From CAZQEZ01 sp964592475 (GTDB lineage: Bacteria; Bacteroidota; Bacteroidia; Cytophagales; Cyclobacteriaceae): a stretch of DNA of 22,314 bases. The notes beneath the pieces are model-generated. The model was not told where the DNA came from. It saw only the letters and a list, made by a program, of their open reading frames with translations, and did not search any database. This document shows positions 1 to 7,389 of this stretch, one piece after another. Within the stretch, counting starts at the first letter, position 1; every line of letters begins with the position of its first letter. The stretch is taken from positions 1 through 22,314 of the forward strand of contig CAZQEZ010000074.1 in NCBI GenBank assembly GCA_964592475.1, in the 5' to 3' direction. The position numbers and the translations under genes are program-made.

Positions 1-19
1 AATAAACAAATAAACATTA

Positions 20-361
20 TTTAATATTATTGGGAGGCTCTTTAGGAGATTATTTTGGTCGTAAAAAAATTTTTGTGATTGGGATCGTTATTTTTTCAAT
101 CGCTTCCTTGATTTGCGGTTTATCTCCTAGTAAATATGTTCTTATCGCCGGTAGGGCGATACAGGGGATAGGAGGGCTTTAATGGTTCCCGGAAGTCTTT
201 CTAATATTTCGGCACTGATTCCTAAAGAAAGGCGCGGCAAAGCGTATGGTACCTGGTCTACCTTTAGCGCTCTTACCACAATTTTGGGCCCGGTCATAGG
301 AGGATGGTTGGCAGGTGCTGGTTTAATGTTTAATTCACAAAGACCTGCCATTTACAAATAG
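20..361 (+). pseudogene. Internal fragment of a DHA2-type MFS drug exporter, frameshifted
   Basis: Translation from about base 27 gives LLGGSLGDYFGRKK, the MFS loop 2-3 motif, followed by helices 3 and 4 with GRAIQGIGG, typical of EmrB/QacA-like 14-helix exporters. The frame hits a stop at 180-182. Shifting frame restores MVPGSLSNISALIPKERRGKAYGTW and ILGPVIGGWLAGAG, so one base (most simply a G in the run at 174-176) has been lost: adding it gives the family's GGALMVPGS. Homology stops near 327, and the remaining codons up to the stop at 359-361 (NSQRPAIYK) are unrelated. An in-frame stop at 3-5 and non-matching residues before LLGG suggest that the left end is also broken. It is therefore only about 100 of some 450-500 expected residues. 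A sequencing error could explain the frameshift but not the lost ends. Assignment as MFS is firm; the substrate is unknown. Confidence 0.85.
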
Positions 362-368
362 AAATTTA

Positions 369-1409
369 TTAAAGCTTATCAAGTTGTTCAAGGCTTGCAC
401 AAATAAAAATCCACTGTAAGTACATTTGGTCAACGACTCTCATTGGTTTAATGCCATCTTTTTGCGCCCATTGTTTTACCTGTTCCGGTGTTATTTGTTT
501 GTTTTTAAGTTCTTCACCCCACTCTTTTAATTTATTGTTCCACTTGTCCAAACCACCGTTTGGCCACGATATATCCTGGTCGTTTTTGGGCAAAACAAAA
601 AGTGGCATTTCAGATACGATAGTCAGAGGATTGCCACCAATTGATTTAATTGCTTCCATAGAGCTGGCATGAAATTTTTCTGCCATTTCAGGCTGGTTTT
701 TTTGTAGAAAAAATAATTTCATAGCTTTACTTTGAGGTTTTGTGGCAAATCCGGGAGCTATCCTACTAAACCCTTTCTCACCTTTTCGATCTATATCAAA
801 AAGTTGATAACCTGCTTTAATCGTTTCTTCTTTACATACTTGCTGAATATAATCACTTTGTGAAAGGAATTGCTCGTCTATTAAAAACCAAGGGCCATAG
901 GACTTGCCCATAGAATGCAAAGAGGCATGTAACTGAAACCCGTCCTTATTTTGTTGCCAAAAGTTATAGGCTGCCTCATTTTCTGGCCTTAAAGCGTTAT
1001 TTTCCTGATTAGGAAAGCCCCATTCAATATCATCTCCGGGCTTTTCTCTTATCACATATTGTAGGTAATTGGCTAAATCATATACTTCATCCTGATAACT
1101 GTACCAACGTAAGTTTTTATTCTCTCCATCAGGGTTTATGTGCGGAATGATGTACCAGGTATAGTTTTGTAACAAAGGATGACTTGCGGATAAACTAGTG
1201 AGAAAATTGACCAAATGATTTAATAACCTTGGACCAGTAGGCTCATCGGCATGAGCTCCGGCCATCAAACTTACCTGTTGATTACCAGAGCCAAATAAAT
1301 AAGCAAACAATGGTCTCTGCTGCCTCGAATAACCGATGGTTTGTTTATTTGACGCGGGAATATTAATTTTACTTTTGATGATTTGCCAAAAAAATGAACG
1401 GATATTCAT
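369..1409 (-). CDS. M14-family zinc carboxypeptidase-like protein
   Basis: A 346-residue protein of the metallocarboxypeptidase (M14) fold, which removes C-terminal residues or trims peptide-like substrates using one zinc ion. Visible motifs are HADE (residues 53-56, the HxxE zinc pair), PHINPDGEN (90-97, resembling the family's substrate-binding NPDG stretch), a third histidine in LHASLHS (160-166) and SEMP (266-269), whose glutamate fits the catalytic general base. No signal peptide or membrane segment is seen, so it probably acts in the cytoplasm, unlike secreted digestive carboxypeptidases; a role in peptidoglycan peptide or general peptide turnover is possible but not shown. The ATG at 1407-1409 is the natural start, with a 148-base gap to the next gene upstream. 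It stands alone and converges on the MFS remnant. Family assignment is solid; the substrate is not known. Confidence 0.85.
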   Translation of the reverse strand: MNIRSFFWQIIKSKINIPASNKQTIGYSRQQRPLFAYLFGSGNQQVSLMAGAHADEPTGPRLLNHLVNFLTSLSASHPLLQNYTWYIIPHINPDGENKNLRWYSYQDEVYDLANYLQYVIREKPGDDIEWGFPNQENNALRPENEAAYNFWQQNKDGFQLHASLHSMGKSYGPWFLIDEQFLSQSDYIQQVCKEETIKAGYQLFDIDRKGEKGFSRIAPGFATKPQSKAMKLFFLQKNQPEMAEKFHASSMEAIKSIGGNPLTIVSEMPLFVLPKNDQDISWPNGGLDKWNNKLKEWGEELKNKQITPEQVKQWAQKDGIKPMRVVDQMYLQWIFICASLEQLDKL

Positions 1410-1546
1410 AAAAATTTGATTAAATAATCATTAAAAAAAACATGCGTAAATATAAATCATTTTAAAAAATAATATAGCAAAATCGAGAATTGAATAAGAT
1501 GATTTGCATTATAGCGGTAATTGGATACAAGTTATTTTGCATATTT

Positions 1547-1564
1547 GATGTAAAATATTACATC
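1547..1564. repeat. Copy 1 of a 16-bp direct repeat (palindromic TGTAA-N6-TTACA-like core)
   Basis: TGTAAAATATTACATC occurs at 1549-1564 and again, identically, at 1992-2007. This copy extends to an 18-base inverted repeat with GATGTAA/TTACATC arms and a 4-base centre. It overlaps the stop codon of the lipoprotein gene. Its AT content makes chance possible. Confidence 0.6.
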
Positions 1565-1902
1565 TTCATGGACAGCAGAACCTGCTCTTTCCAATAATCA
1601 AAAAATGGATTCTGATTTAAATACTGTTCCGAAATATATCCTACTTGCCCACTTACCATTACTTTAATAAATCCCTTTTCAAAACCCACCGCAGTGACTA
1701 TGTCATCTTTATTAAGTCTGGCAACAATATCAAGATTATTGTAGCTGCCTGGCATGATGTATACATTTGTTTTAAAAGCAACTGCAATTGCCATGCTATT
1801 TTTATTAAAATAATGATTTTCAGTAATAGCTACTTTAGGCTGGTTTATGGTGCATGAAAACATTAAATATCCTATTGCTATAAGGAAATTTTTTTTTAGC
1901 AT
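1558..1902 (-). CDS. Small lipoprotein with a bacterial SH3-like domain
   Basis: Starting at the ATG at 1900-1902 the product is 114 residues. It begins MLKKN, has a short hydrophobic stretch and reaches LMFSC, a good lipobox with the lipidated cysteine at residue 17. An ATG 36 bases upstream (1938) would add residues MKLILLIKLTLE, which make the signal unusually long, so the inner start is preferred. The mature part contains VYIMPGSYNNLDIVARLNKD and a GQVGYISEQYL ending, the pattern of SH3b domains (a first strand with a small loop, then the GW/GY-V turn), which often bind peptidoglycan or other cell-envelope ligands. It is predicted to sit on an outer or inner membrane leaflet facing the periplasm. 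No catalytic residues are visible. The gene is flanked by two copies of a 16-bp repeat and has no obvious operon partner. Confidence 0.7.
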   Translation of the reverse strand: MLKKNFLIAIGYLMFSCTINQPKVAITENHYFNKNSMAIAVAFKTNVYIMPGSYNNLDIVARLNKDDIVTAVGFEKGFIKVMVSGQVGYISEQYLNQNPFFDYWKEQVLLSMKM

Positions 1903-2324
1903 TTCTAATGTCAATTTTATTAGCAAAATCAATTTCAAATATCATCTTTCGTAAAAAGAGATACAAAAGCTTAGTAAATATAATGAATTTTTGTAAAATA
2001 TTACATCCGATTTTGCGCTCTTTTGACTGACTCAATGGAAAATTGATATTAATTATATAAATTTAGCCATGATGGCAACATTATATATCTTCAGCTTGGC
2101 CAATGGCAATTTGCCTTTAATAATACTATAAAGAATGGGTGAATTTTTGAAAAATATTGGGAATAAAGATGAAAATGACCTATTTCTTATACAAAACAGT
2201 TATTATATTTAGTAGATCATAACTTTTGATCCATTTCACACCTTTATTTTGAAGCTTTTAGTCTCTTGGTTAATAGCGTTAGACCTAAAATAGCGTTGGT
2301 TTGCTGGATTTTACAAAAAAAGGC
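1903..2324. other. Intergenic stretch without a convincing gene
   Basis: AT-rich DNA between the lipoprotein gene and the small membrane protein terminator. It contains the second 16-bp repeat (1992-2007) and no ORF with recognisable protein features; the reading frame at 1835-2035 on the minus strand overlaps the lipoprotein gene and looks random. The promoter of the lipoprotein gene presumably lies here, but I found no clear TAnnTTTG match. Confidence 0.5.
1992..2007. repeat. Copy 2 of the 16-bp direct repeat
   Basis: Identical to 1549-1564 (TGTAAAATATTACATC). It lies about 90 bases upstream of the chosen lipoprotein start, a place where a regulator could bind, whereas copy 1 sits at the gene's 3' end. 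Confidence 0.6.
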
Positions 2325-2356
2325 AAAAAAAAACGACTGTGTAAAAACAGCCGTTT
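2325..2356 (-). terminator. Rho-independent terminator after the 51-residue membrane protein gene
   Basis: Read on the minus strand, AAACGGCTGT pairs with ACAGTCGTTT over ten base pairs (one G-U) around a six-base loop, then a run of nine T follows. On the plus strand the same stem has an A-C mismatch and lacks a good T run, so it works for minus-strand transcription. It lies 19 bases after the stop of the ORF at 2375. Confidence 0.85.
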
Positions 2357-2374
2357 GCTTCATTCAGTGATATT

Positions 2375-2530
2375 TTAATTGTATCCGTAAATTTTCTTTC
2401 TTATTACTTTAATTCCTGCTAACACGAATTCAATTGTCATTATTGAATAGATTATTAGGTTAAAGATCATTTTTTCAGAAAAATAAAGTAAAATTCCGCA
2501 AATTATTAAAACCGTAAGTAAACGCTCCAT
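2375..2530 (-). CDS. Small membrane protein of 51 residues, unknown function
   Basis: Starting at the ATG at 2528-2530 the product is MERLLTVLIICGILLYFSEK followed by a second hydrophobic stretch (about residues 22-40) and a basic tail RKKIYGYN. Two transmembrane helices separated by a short loop are likely. The ORF can be extended to 2578, but that would place the start upstream of a TAACTTTG -7 element at 2567-2574, so the inner ATG is preferred. A hairpin terminator follows directly (2325-2356), so this looks like a complete single-gene transcription unit, which supports it being real despite its size. I do not recognise the family. With two short helices and little else, a regulatory peptide, a membrane-protein partner or a toxin-like peptide are all possible; nothing in the sequence decides between them. 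Confidence 0.6.
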   Translation of the reverse strand: MERLLTVLIICGILLYFSEKMIFNLIIYSIMTIEFVLAGIKVIRKKIYGYN

Positions 2531-2566
2531 ATTAATGATAATTTTCTTTAATTTTAAATTGTGATG

Positions 2567-2574
2567 CAAAGTTA
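2567..2574 (-). promoter_or_regulatory. Candidate -7 element TAACTTTG for the 51-residue membrane protein
   Basis: Minus-strand TAACTTTG matches the Bacteroidota -7 consensus TAnnTTTG and is the same octamer as in the promoter at 7390. The leader to the ATG at 2530 would be about 30 bases. I see no TTTG -33 element at the expected distance, which lowers confidence. Confidence 0.45.
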
Positions 2575-2645
2575 ACAAGAATTACGAGAATTATCTAATA
2601 AAGTTGTAAAATTTATTGTGTCGCCCAACAACTGTTATCAGAATA

Positions 2646-2653
2646 TAATTTTG
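2646..2653 (+). promoter_or_regulatory. Candidate -7 element TAATTTTG upstream of the DUF218 gene
   Basis: Plus-strand TAATTTTG fits TAnnTTTG. The nearest TTG upstream is about 27 bases away, too far for a good -33 element, and the leader to the ATG at 2788 would be about 130 bases. Weak support only. Confidence 0.25.
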
Positions 2654-2787
2654 AAATATTTTAAAATAAATTATAAAAGTTTGGTTTTTAATAAGTTGTT
2701 TTTACAATCGTGTATGTTTTAAGATTAAATTGTTTTTTTAAATTTTCTCAATTTTCTCAAATTAGTAAATATAAACAATCACAATAC

Positions 2788-4008
2788 ATGCGCTATATAA
2801 ATAAGCTTCTAAAGATTTTTTTATCGATAATTTTCTGGATTACAATTGTATCGGTGTCTATAGCTATCATTTATTATAAAGATGCCAATAAAGCATGGGA
2901 AGCGATGCAAAAACTTAATCCCGAAGAACATGTAAGTTTTATCTATACGCTTCTCGAAAATGCTTCCAACATGGATAGTTGGAATATGCTCTATACTTCT
3001 TTTTTAATCTCGGTGCTATTAATATTGTTTTTTTTTACTGATCAATGGATAAAGTCAATTTTTACTCGGATAAAAGGGGGTATTAAAAGAAAAACTAAAA
3101 AGAAAAACCAATATTACGGCAACGACGAAACAGACGAAAATTACAGCGAACCTAAGCCAGTATTGATTTATAGCCTTTTATGGACAGTATCTAAAGTAGT
3201 GGTAACTATTCTTGTGGTTGCTGAATTTATTTTGTTGACCAACGGTATTATTTTCTTTTACTCTTTACCAAGGGTAAAATCAAACCCTGACGCTTTAAAT
3301 GAAGCCACGCACGCGTTGCTTTTAGGTACTAATAAAAAACTTAGAACGAAAGAGGGTGACAATCTTTACTATATCTATCGAATTGATGCCACAGTAGAAT
3401 TATATAAGTCTGGTAAGGTAGATAAAATAGTTATTTCTGGAGATAATACTGGAAATTACAATGAACCCTTGGATATGCGCAACGATTTACTTCGCCGGGG
3501 TATACCAAGTCGTGACATTGAAATTGATTATGCCGGTTTCAGAACACTTGATTCGATGGTGAGGTTGCGATATCATTTTGGAGTAGAGGATGTAATTATT
3601 ATCTCTCAGGCATTTCACCTTGAGCGTGCTTTATTTCTTGGCTGGTTTTATGGGGTAGACGTTCAGGGGTTTAGAGCAGAAGGCGATATGACAAAGCGAA
3701 TGTGGCAACGTGAAGCACTTGCTAAGCCAAAGGTATTCCTCGATATTTTTGTACTTAACATACAGCCTAGATATGGAAGAACAGAGGAACGAATTCAACT
3801 AGATTTTGAAGATAAAAATCATCAGGTACTTATAGGTGCGGCAGGTACTTTATTCCTGTTTGGTTTTATATTTTTCATCTATTCCTTTTTACCAAAACCA
3901 GATAATAAAAAGAATAAACCTACGAATCGTAGAAAAAAAAGAAGGCCAAGAAATTTGCAAGAGCCACCTGAAAAGAAAAGACGTAAGGTTGCTCCAAGAT
4001 ATTTGTAA
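2788..4008 (+). CDS. SanA/YdcF-like (DUF218) membrane protein
   Basis: The start at 2788 (MRYINKLLKIFLSI) puts the first hydrophobic helix at the N-terminus as usual; an ATG at 2710 adds 26 unconvincing residues. The 406-residue product has helices near residues 8-28 and 70-85, a basic cytoplasmic loop (KRKTKKKN), another helix about 128-158, then the DUF218 domain (about 174-300). The domain shows HALLLGTN, YRIDATVELYKSGKVDKIVISGDN, RNDLLRRGIPSRDIEID, TLDSMVRLR and VIIISQAFHLERALFL, matching E. coli SanA, a protein linked to envelope barrier function. A last helix (about 338-360) is followed by a strongly basic tail rich in K and R. Extra helices and the tail make it longer than SanA (about 240 residues). 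Its stop touches the stop of the convergent gene at 4009 with no gap. The exact reaction is unknown for the family. Confidence 0.8.
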   Translation: MRYINKLLKIFLSIIFWITIVSVSIAIIYYKDANKAWEAMQKLNPEEHVSFIYTLLENASNMDSWNMLYTSFLISVLLILFFFTDQWIKSIFTRIKGGIKRKTKKKNQYYGNDETDENYSEPKPVLIYSLLWTVSKVVVTILVVAEFILLTNGIIFFYSLPRVKSNPDALNEATHALLLGTNKKLRTKEGDNLYYIYRIDATVELYKSGKVDKIVISGDNTGNYNEPLDMRNDLLRRGIPSRDIEIDYAGFRTLDSMVRLRYHFGVEDVIIISQAFHLERALFLGWFYGVDVQGFRAEGDMTKRMWQREALAKPKVFLDIFVLNIQPRYGRTEERIQLDFEDKNHQVLIGAAGTLFLFGFIFFIYSFLPKPDNKKNKPTNRRKKRRPRNLQEPPEKKRRKVAPRYL

Positions 4009-4443
4009 TCAAAGCATGGCCATTTCAATAAAATAAATAGCAGTAAAGATACCCTTTAACGTCCAGGCGATAGTACGTATCCAATTGGTATTCTTCAGTT
4101 TTCTACAATTCTCAAGATTGTAAGCAAAGCAAAGTTTATTATGTAGAGGGATTTGAATAAAAAAAGTAGATAACCATATTATCAAAAGCAATATAGAGAT
4201 AATAGTATTTAAAACGTAATATGAAGGCCAGAACCACCACATTAGCAAAGTTGCTGTTAGCTCTACCAGCATTGCCGGAGCAGTAATACGGCCAGTGAGC
4301 CGCGTATGTAACTGCTCATAAGCCACAAAATTATTGGTGATATTTTGAAAAAGAGGATAATGCACTACCTGTACAAACCATACCAAACCAGTCATAAATA
4401 GTGTAGCAGAAAAATTGATCAATAAAACAAATGTTGCAGCCAT
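4009..4443 (-). CDS. Four-helix membrane protein of unknown function
   Basis: A 144-residue hydrophobic protein with likely transmembrane helices at about residues 5-27, 55-70, 74-98 and 122-142. Conserved-looking features are WFVQVVHYPLF (22-32) at the end of helix 1, YEQLHTRLTGRITAP (42-56) between helices 1 and 2, and QIPLHNKL near helix 3. The pattern of a helix-embedded histidine and polar linkers somewhat resembles small DUF1772-type membrane proteins, but I do not recognise the family with confidence. The gene stands alone, facing the DUF218 gene with zero bases between stops, and 196 bases upstream separate it from the divergently transcribed gene at 4640. No catalytic motif is visible. 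Confidence 0.65.
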   Translation of the reverse strand: MAATFVLLINFSATLFMTGLVWFVQVVHYPLFQNITNNFVAYEQLHTRLTGRITAPAMLVELTATLLMWWFWPSYYVLNTIISILLLIIWLSTFFIQIPLHNKLCFAYNLENCRKLKNTNWIRTIAWTLKGIFTAIYFIEMAML

Positions 4444-4639
4444 ATAATTAGTTTATTTATTCGATTATCAACCATCCTGCCAGCAAAAAAGTTACTTGCT
4501 TAAATCTTTTTCTGCATTTGCTTTTATTATTAAGAAAAAATTTTATTCTTTACATTTTATTTTAATAAATTATAAAAGTGCATTGCATCCATTTAAAATC
4601 ATCATTTGTTTATTTGAATCGTTGAAAGTATAATTGAAC

Positions 4640-5020
4640 ATGGAAAAGAAAAAGCACGTGCCAGCCAATGCTAGTAAGAAAAGAATTATAAAAAGCTTTG
4701 AAAAACTATCGCCGGATCTGCAAGATCAATTGAATGAAATCTACCCTTACGGCTATTCTAATCAATTGATAAGACTTACAAATTATCAAGGAGAAAACTA
4801 TTTTGCGGTCCCTTTAGAAACCGATGACGCGGTGTATATGGTAAAAGTGCACATTGATAAAGTGAAAAAGCAAAAGAACGCGGATGATGAATTTCATTTC
4901 AGCTTGGGAGAAGAAGAGGATGATTATACTACTTCTGATGACCCAATGAGTGATGATTTTGAGGGTAATAATGGAGATTCTTCTTACGAATCTAAATACG
5001 GAGAAGATGATGAAGATTAA
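4640..5020 (+). CDS. Small acidic protein, unknown function
   Basis: Starting at ATG 4640 (a TTG two codons earlier is possible) this gives 126 residues. The N-terminus is basic (MEKKKHVPANASKKRIIKSF). A middle part, LSPDLQDQLNEIYPYGYSNQLIRL and NYQGENYFAVPLETDDAVYMVKV, looks folded with strands. The last 45 residues are very rich in D, E, S and G and probably disordered. No signal peptide or membrane segment is seen, so it should be cytoplasmic. It resembles small conserved hypothetical proteins of Bacteroidota with a DNA- or RNA-associated charge pattern, but no function can be assigned. It lies 32 bases before the isomerase-like gene at 5053 on the same strand and may share its transcript. 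Confidence 0.65.
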   Translation: MEKKKHVPANASKKRIIKSFEKLSPDLQDQLNEIYPYGYSNQLIRLTNYQGENYFAVPLETDDAVYMVKVHIDKVKKQKNADDEFHFSLGEEEDDYTTSDDPMSDDFEGNNGDSSYESKYGEDDED

Positions 5021-5052
5021 AAAATGATTATATTGCTAAATGACCAAAAATT

Positions 5053-5937
5053 ATGAAAATTAATAGAAGAAATTTTATTTATCAACTCTCATCGGGTGCT
5101 GCCTTATCGCTTTTGCCTTTAAGCCAAACCAGCTATGCTAAATCAGGAAACAAAATGCAATTTGGTCTGGTCACTTATCTTTGGGCTAAAGATTGGTCAT
5201 TGCCAATACTAATTGAAAATTGTGAGAAATCCGGTGTAGTAGCCGTTGAGCTTAGGGTAGATCACGCGCATAATGTATCACCGGCTTTGAATGCTGAAGA
5301 GAGAGAGGCAGTTAAAAACCAATTTAAGCAAAGCAAAGTGAAAGTAATGGGCATGGGCACCAATGCTCAATTTGACAATCCTGATCCTGAAATTTTAAAA
5401 AAGAATATTGAAGAGGCTAAAGCATTTATAATGTTGAGCCATGATATTGGTGGTACCGGTGTAAAAGTAAAGCCCAATCAATTTCATGAAGGCGTAAGTC
5501 ATGAAAAGACCCTGGAACAAATTGGCAACTCCCTTGATCAAATAGGAACCTTTGGTGCTGATTATGGTCAGCAAATAAGACTGGAAGTGCATGGAAGAGG
5601 CACTCAATTGTTACCCAATATCAAAAAAATAATGGATGTTGCCGACAATCCTAATGTTACTGTTTGTTGGAACTGTAACGCGCAAGATTTAGAAGGAGAG
5701 GGCCTGGTTTACAATTTCAACCTGGTTAAAAATCAATTTGGCGATACGGTGCACGTGAGAGAATTTAACGTGGGAGACTATCCTTATCAGAGATTGTTTG
5801 ATTTATTAGTAAAAATGGATTATCAAGGATATATTTTGATGGAAGCAAGAACGGATCCTAAAGATAAAGTGGCGGCTTTGATAGAACAACGAAAATTGAT
5901 GCAAGACATGATAACTAAAGCCCAGCAAAAATTATAA
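5053..5937 (+). CDS. Tat-exported sugar phosphate isomerase/epimerase-like TIM-barrel protein
   Basis: The 294-residue product starts MKINRRNFIYQLSSGAALSL, a twin-arginine signal (RR at residues 5-6) ending around SYA at 27-29, so a folded, probably cofactor- or metal-bearing enzyme goes to the periplasm. The rest fits the xylose isomerase-like TIM barrel (AP endonuclease family 2 type): QFGLVTYLW (36-44), VVAVELRVD (62-70), RLEVHGRG (176-183), VCWNCNAQD (204-212), HVREF (234-238) and GYILMEAR (259-266) at strand ends. The usual metal-binding aspartate of the CxDxxH segment appears as Asn in CWNCN, and the following histidine is missing, so activity may differ from canonical isomerases. Two bases separate its stop from the ATG of the next gene, implying translational coupling. 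The substrate is unknown. Confidence 0.8.
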   Translation: MKINRRNFIYQLSSGAALSLLPLSQTSYAKSGNKMQFGLVTYLWAKDWSLPILIENCEKSGVVAVELRVDHAHNVSPALNAEEREAVKNQFKQSKVKVMGMGTNAQFDNPDPEILKKNIEEAKAFIMLSHDIGGTGVKVKPNQFHEGVSHEKTLEQIGNSLDQIGTFGADYGQQIRLEVHGRGTQLLPNIKKIMDVADNPNVTVCWNCNAQDLEGEGLVYNFNLVKNQFGDTVHVREFNVGDYPYQRLFDLLVKMDYQGYILMEARTDPKDKVAALIEQRKLMQDMITKAQQKL

Positions 5938-5939
5938 AA

Positions 5940-6806
5940 ATGAAAAATGAAGCTACAAAAATTTTTCCCTGGTATGGCTGGTTAGGCTTAATTTTAGTAG
6001 CTTTGTTTTGGTACTTCAATTGGGCATTGGATGGTTTAAGAACAAGCTGGGGCTTTTTTCCACTGTGGCTAGGTTATATATTAAGTATCAACGGACTTAT
6101 CCACTGGCGTAAAGGTCATTCACAAGTCACGCGCAATTTTTCTGCTTTTTTATCAATGTTTCTTATTTCATCACCCTTTTGGTGGTTGTTTGAGTTAATA
6201 GATCTACGTACTGACTATTGGGTTTACCTGGGCAGAGAGCAATATAATGATTTTGAATATTTTATATTGGCAACTATTAGTTTTTCTACCGTGCTTCCCG
6301 CGGTAATGGCAACCAGTGAATTAGTGGGTTCGTTTCGATTTGTCAATTGGTTTAAAAATTTTGTTAAAGTCGGCGATTCTAATCGTATAGCTACGATTTT
6401 CTTTATTTTAGGAAGTATAATGCTTATAGCCTTATTAATTTGGCCTCAGTATTTTCCTGCTTTTATGTGGATGTCGCTATATTTCATTACAGAAGCTATT
6501 AACGTGCGGTTTAACTTTAAGAACCTATTGCAAAATACTAAAAATAAAAACTGGAGTCCGGTATTTGCCTTGTGGATTGGTTGTCTTATTTGTGGCTTTT
6601 TTTGGGAAATGTGGAACATGTACGCTTATCCTAAATGGATATACCAGGTTCCGTTTGTCGATTTTTGGTATCTTTTTGAAATGCCCGCCCTGGGTTATTT
6701 GGGGTATTTGCCTTTTGCATTAGAGCTTTACGCTATGTACATGTTATTGATCAATATCGTAGGTAAAAAGAAGTGGGAAAATTATATATCGCTGGTTTCT
6801 GCCTGA
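5940..6806 (+). CDS. Tryptophan-rich multi-helix membrane protein, unknown function
   Basis: A 288-residue integral membrane protein with about seven or eight helices (around 14-30, 38-53, 67-85, 107-128, 150-168, 172-186, 205-224 and 245-272). Tryptophan and other aromatic residues are unusually common. Polar residues inside or next to helices stand out: WWLFELIDLRTDYW (81-94) and CGFFWEMWNMYAYPKWIY (218-235), with E85, R90, E223 and N226 as candidates for function. I do not recognise the family. The ATG starts two bases after the stop of the Tat-exported isomerase-like gene, so the two are very probably made together, suggesting a membrane partner or transporter for the same substrate. Its 3' end overlaps the convergent CPBP gene by 25 bases. 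No signal peptide beyond the first helix is seen. Confidence 0.7.
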   Translation: MKNEATKIFPWYGWLGLILVALFWYFNWALDGLRTSWGFFPLWLGYILSINGLIHWRKGHSQVTRNFSAFLSMFLISSPFWWLFELIDLRTDYWVYLGREQYNDFEYFILATISFSTVLPAVMATSELVGSFRFVNWFKNFVKVGDSNRIATIFFILGSIMLIALLIWPQYFPAFMWMSLYFITEAINVRFNFKNLLQNTKNKNWSPVFALWIGCLICGFFWEMWNMYAYPKWIYQVPFVDFWYLFEMPALGYLGYLPFALELYAMYMLLINIVGKKKWENYISLVSA

Positions 6807-7369
6807 GTTTCACCTTCCAGGTACTCATTATTGAGTTTATAAAGTAAATAAATATCAATAACTGTATGTGCAATCATACTGCTAGCTAAGCCATAATGGA
6901 TTTTCAAGTATCCTATACCGGCAATAACCATAGTCATATAAATGCCATAAACTGATAATTGCCAATTAAATGGATTTAGATAGCCATGCAAGGCTACAAA
7001 AATAATGGCGGTAAACCATATTCCGGCCAATGGTTGTATAGCACCTCTAAAAAATAATTCTTCACCTACTCCGGCACAAAAAGAAACTAAAATAATATCA
7101 GAAATTTTTAAATCCAGACTTTGGATCAAGCGAGCATATTTATTTTTAGTAGCTTTTTGAAAAGGCATTTTAATAATCATCCAACCAATGATGGATACCA
7201 GTAAGCCATAGGCTATGCCTATACCTAATTGAAAAAACCATTCGGTTTCTCCTGTAATTACCTGCCAAAAATCTTGTTGAGTATAGTTATTAATGATAAA
7301 GTAAGCGGCCAGACCAAAACCAAATAGGGTAAGTAAAGCCAAATTAATAAATGTAGAACGATTAAGCAT
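6782..7369 (-). CDS. CPBP-family intramembrane metalloprotease
   Basis: A 195-residue membrane protein with about six helices and the CPBP (Abi/CaaX protease 2) signature: GEELFFRG (residues 102-109; catalytic EE at 103-104 and R108), FVALHG (124-129; H128) and MIAHTVID (165-172; H168). These residues line the active site of enzymes such as Rce1 and MmRce1, which cleave substrates inside the membrane. In bacteria members process peptides or lipid-linked substrates or give self-immunity next to bacteriocin genes, but no bacteriocin gene is seen here. The gene has its own promoter (7390-7419) with a leader of roughly 15 bases and its 3' end overlaps the convergent membrane-protein gene. Size is normal for the family. 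The substrate is unknown. Confidence 0.88.
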   Translation of the reverse strand: MLNRSTFINLALLTLFGFGLAAYFIINNYTQQDFWQVITGETEWFFQLGIGIAYGLLVSIIGWMIIKMPFQKATKNKYARLIQSLDLKISDIILVSFCAGVGEELFFRGAIQPLAGIWFTAIIFVALHGYLNPFNWQLSVYGIYMTMVIAGIGYLKIHYGLASSMIAHTVIDIYLLYKLNNEYLEGETQAETSDI

Positions 7370-7389
7370 ACTTTTACTTTACGGTTAAT

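Noticed and set aside
142..351. Minus-strand ORF of 69 residues opposite the MFS remnant
   Set aside because: It is antisense to clear MFS homology and has no domain or signal features.
1547..1564. Inverted repeat as terminator of the lipoprotein gene
   Set aside because: The stem is only seven AT-rich pairs, it includes the stop codon, and no T run follows on the minus strand.
1835..2035. Minus-strand ORF overlapping the lipoprotein start
   Set aside because: Out of frame with the lipobox gene, random-looking composition, no supporting start signal.
2036..2324. Possible further gene remnant before the small membrane protein
   Set aside because: A few minus-strand codons look protein-like, but no frame stays open for more than about 25 residues and nothing matches a family I know.
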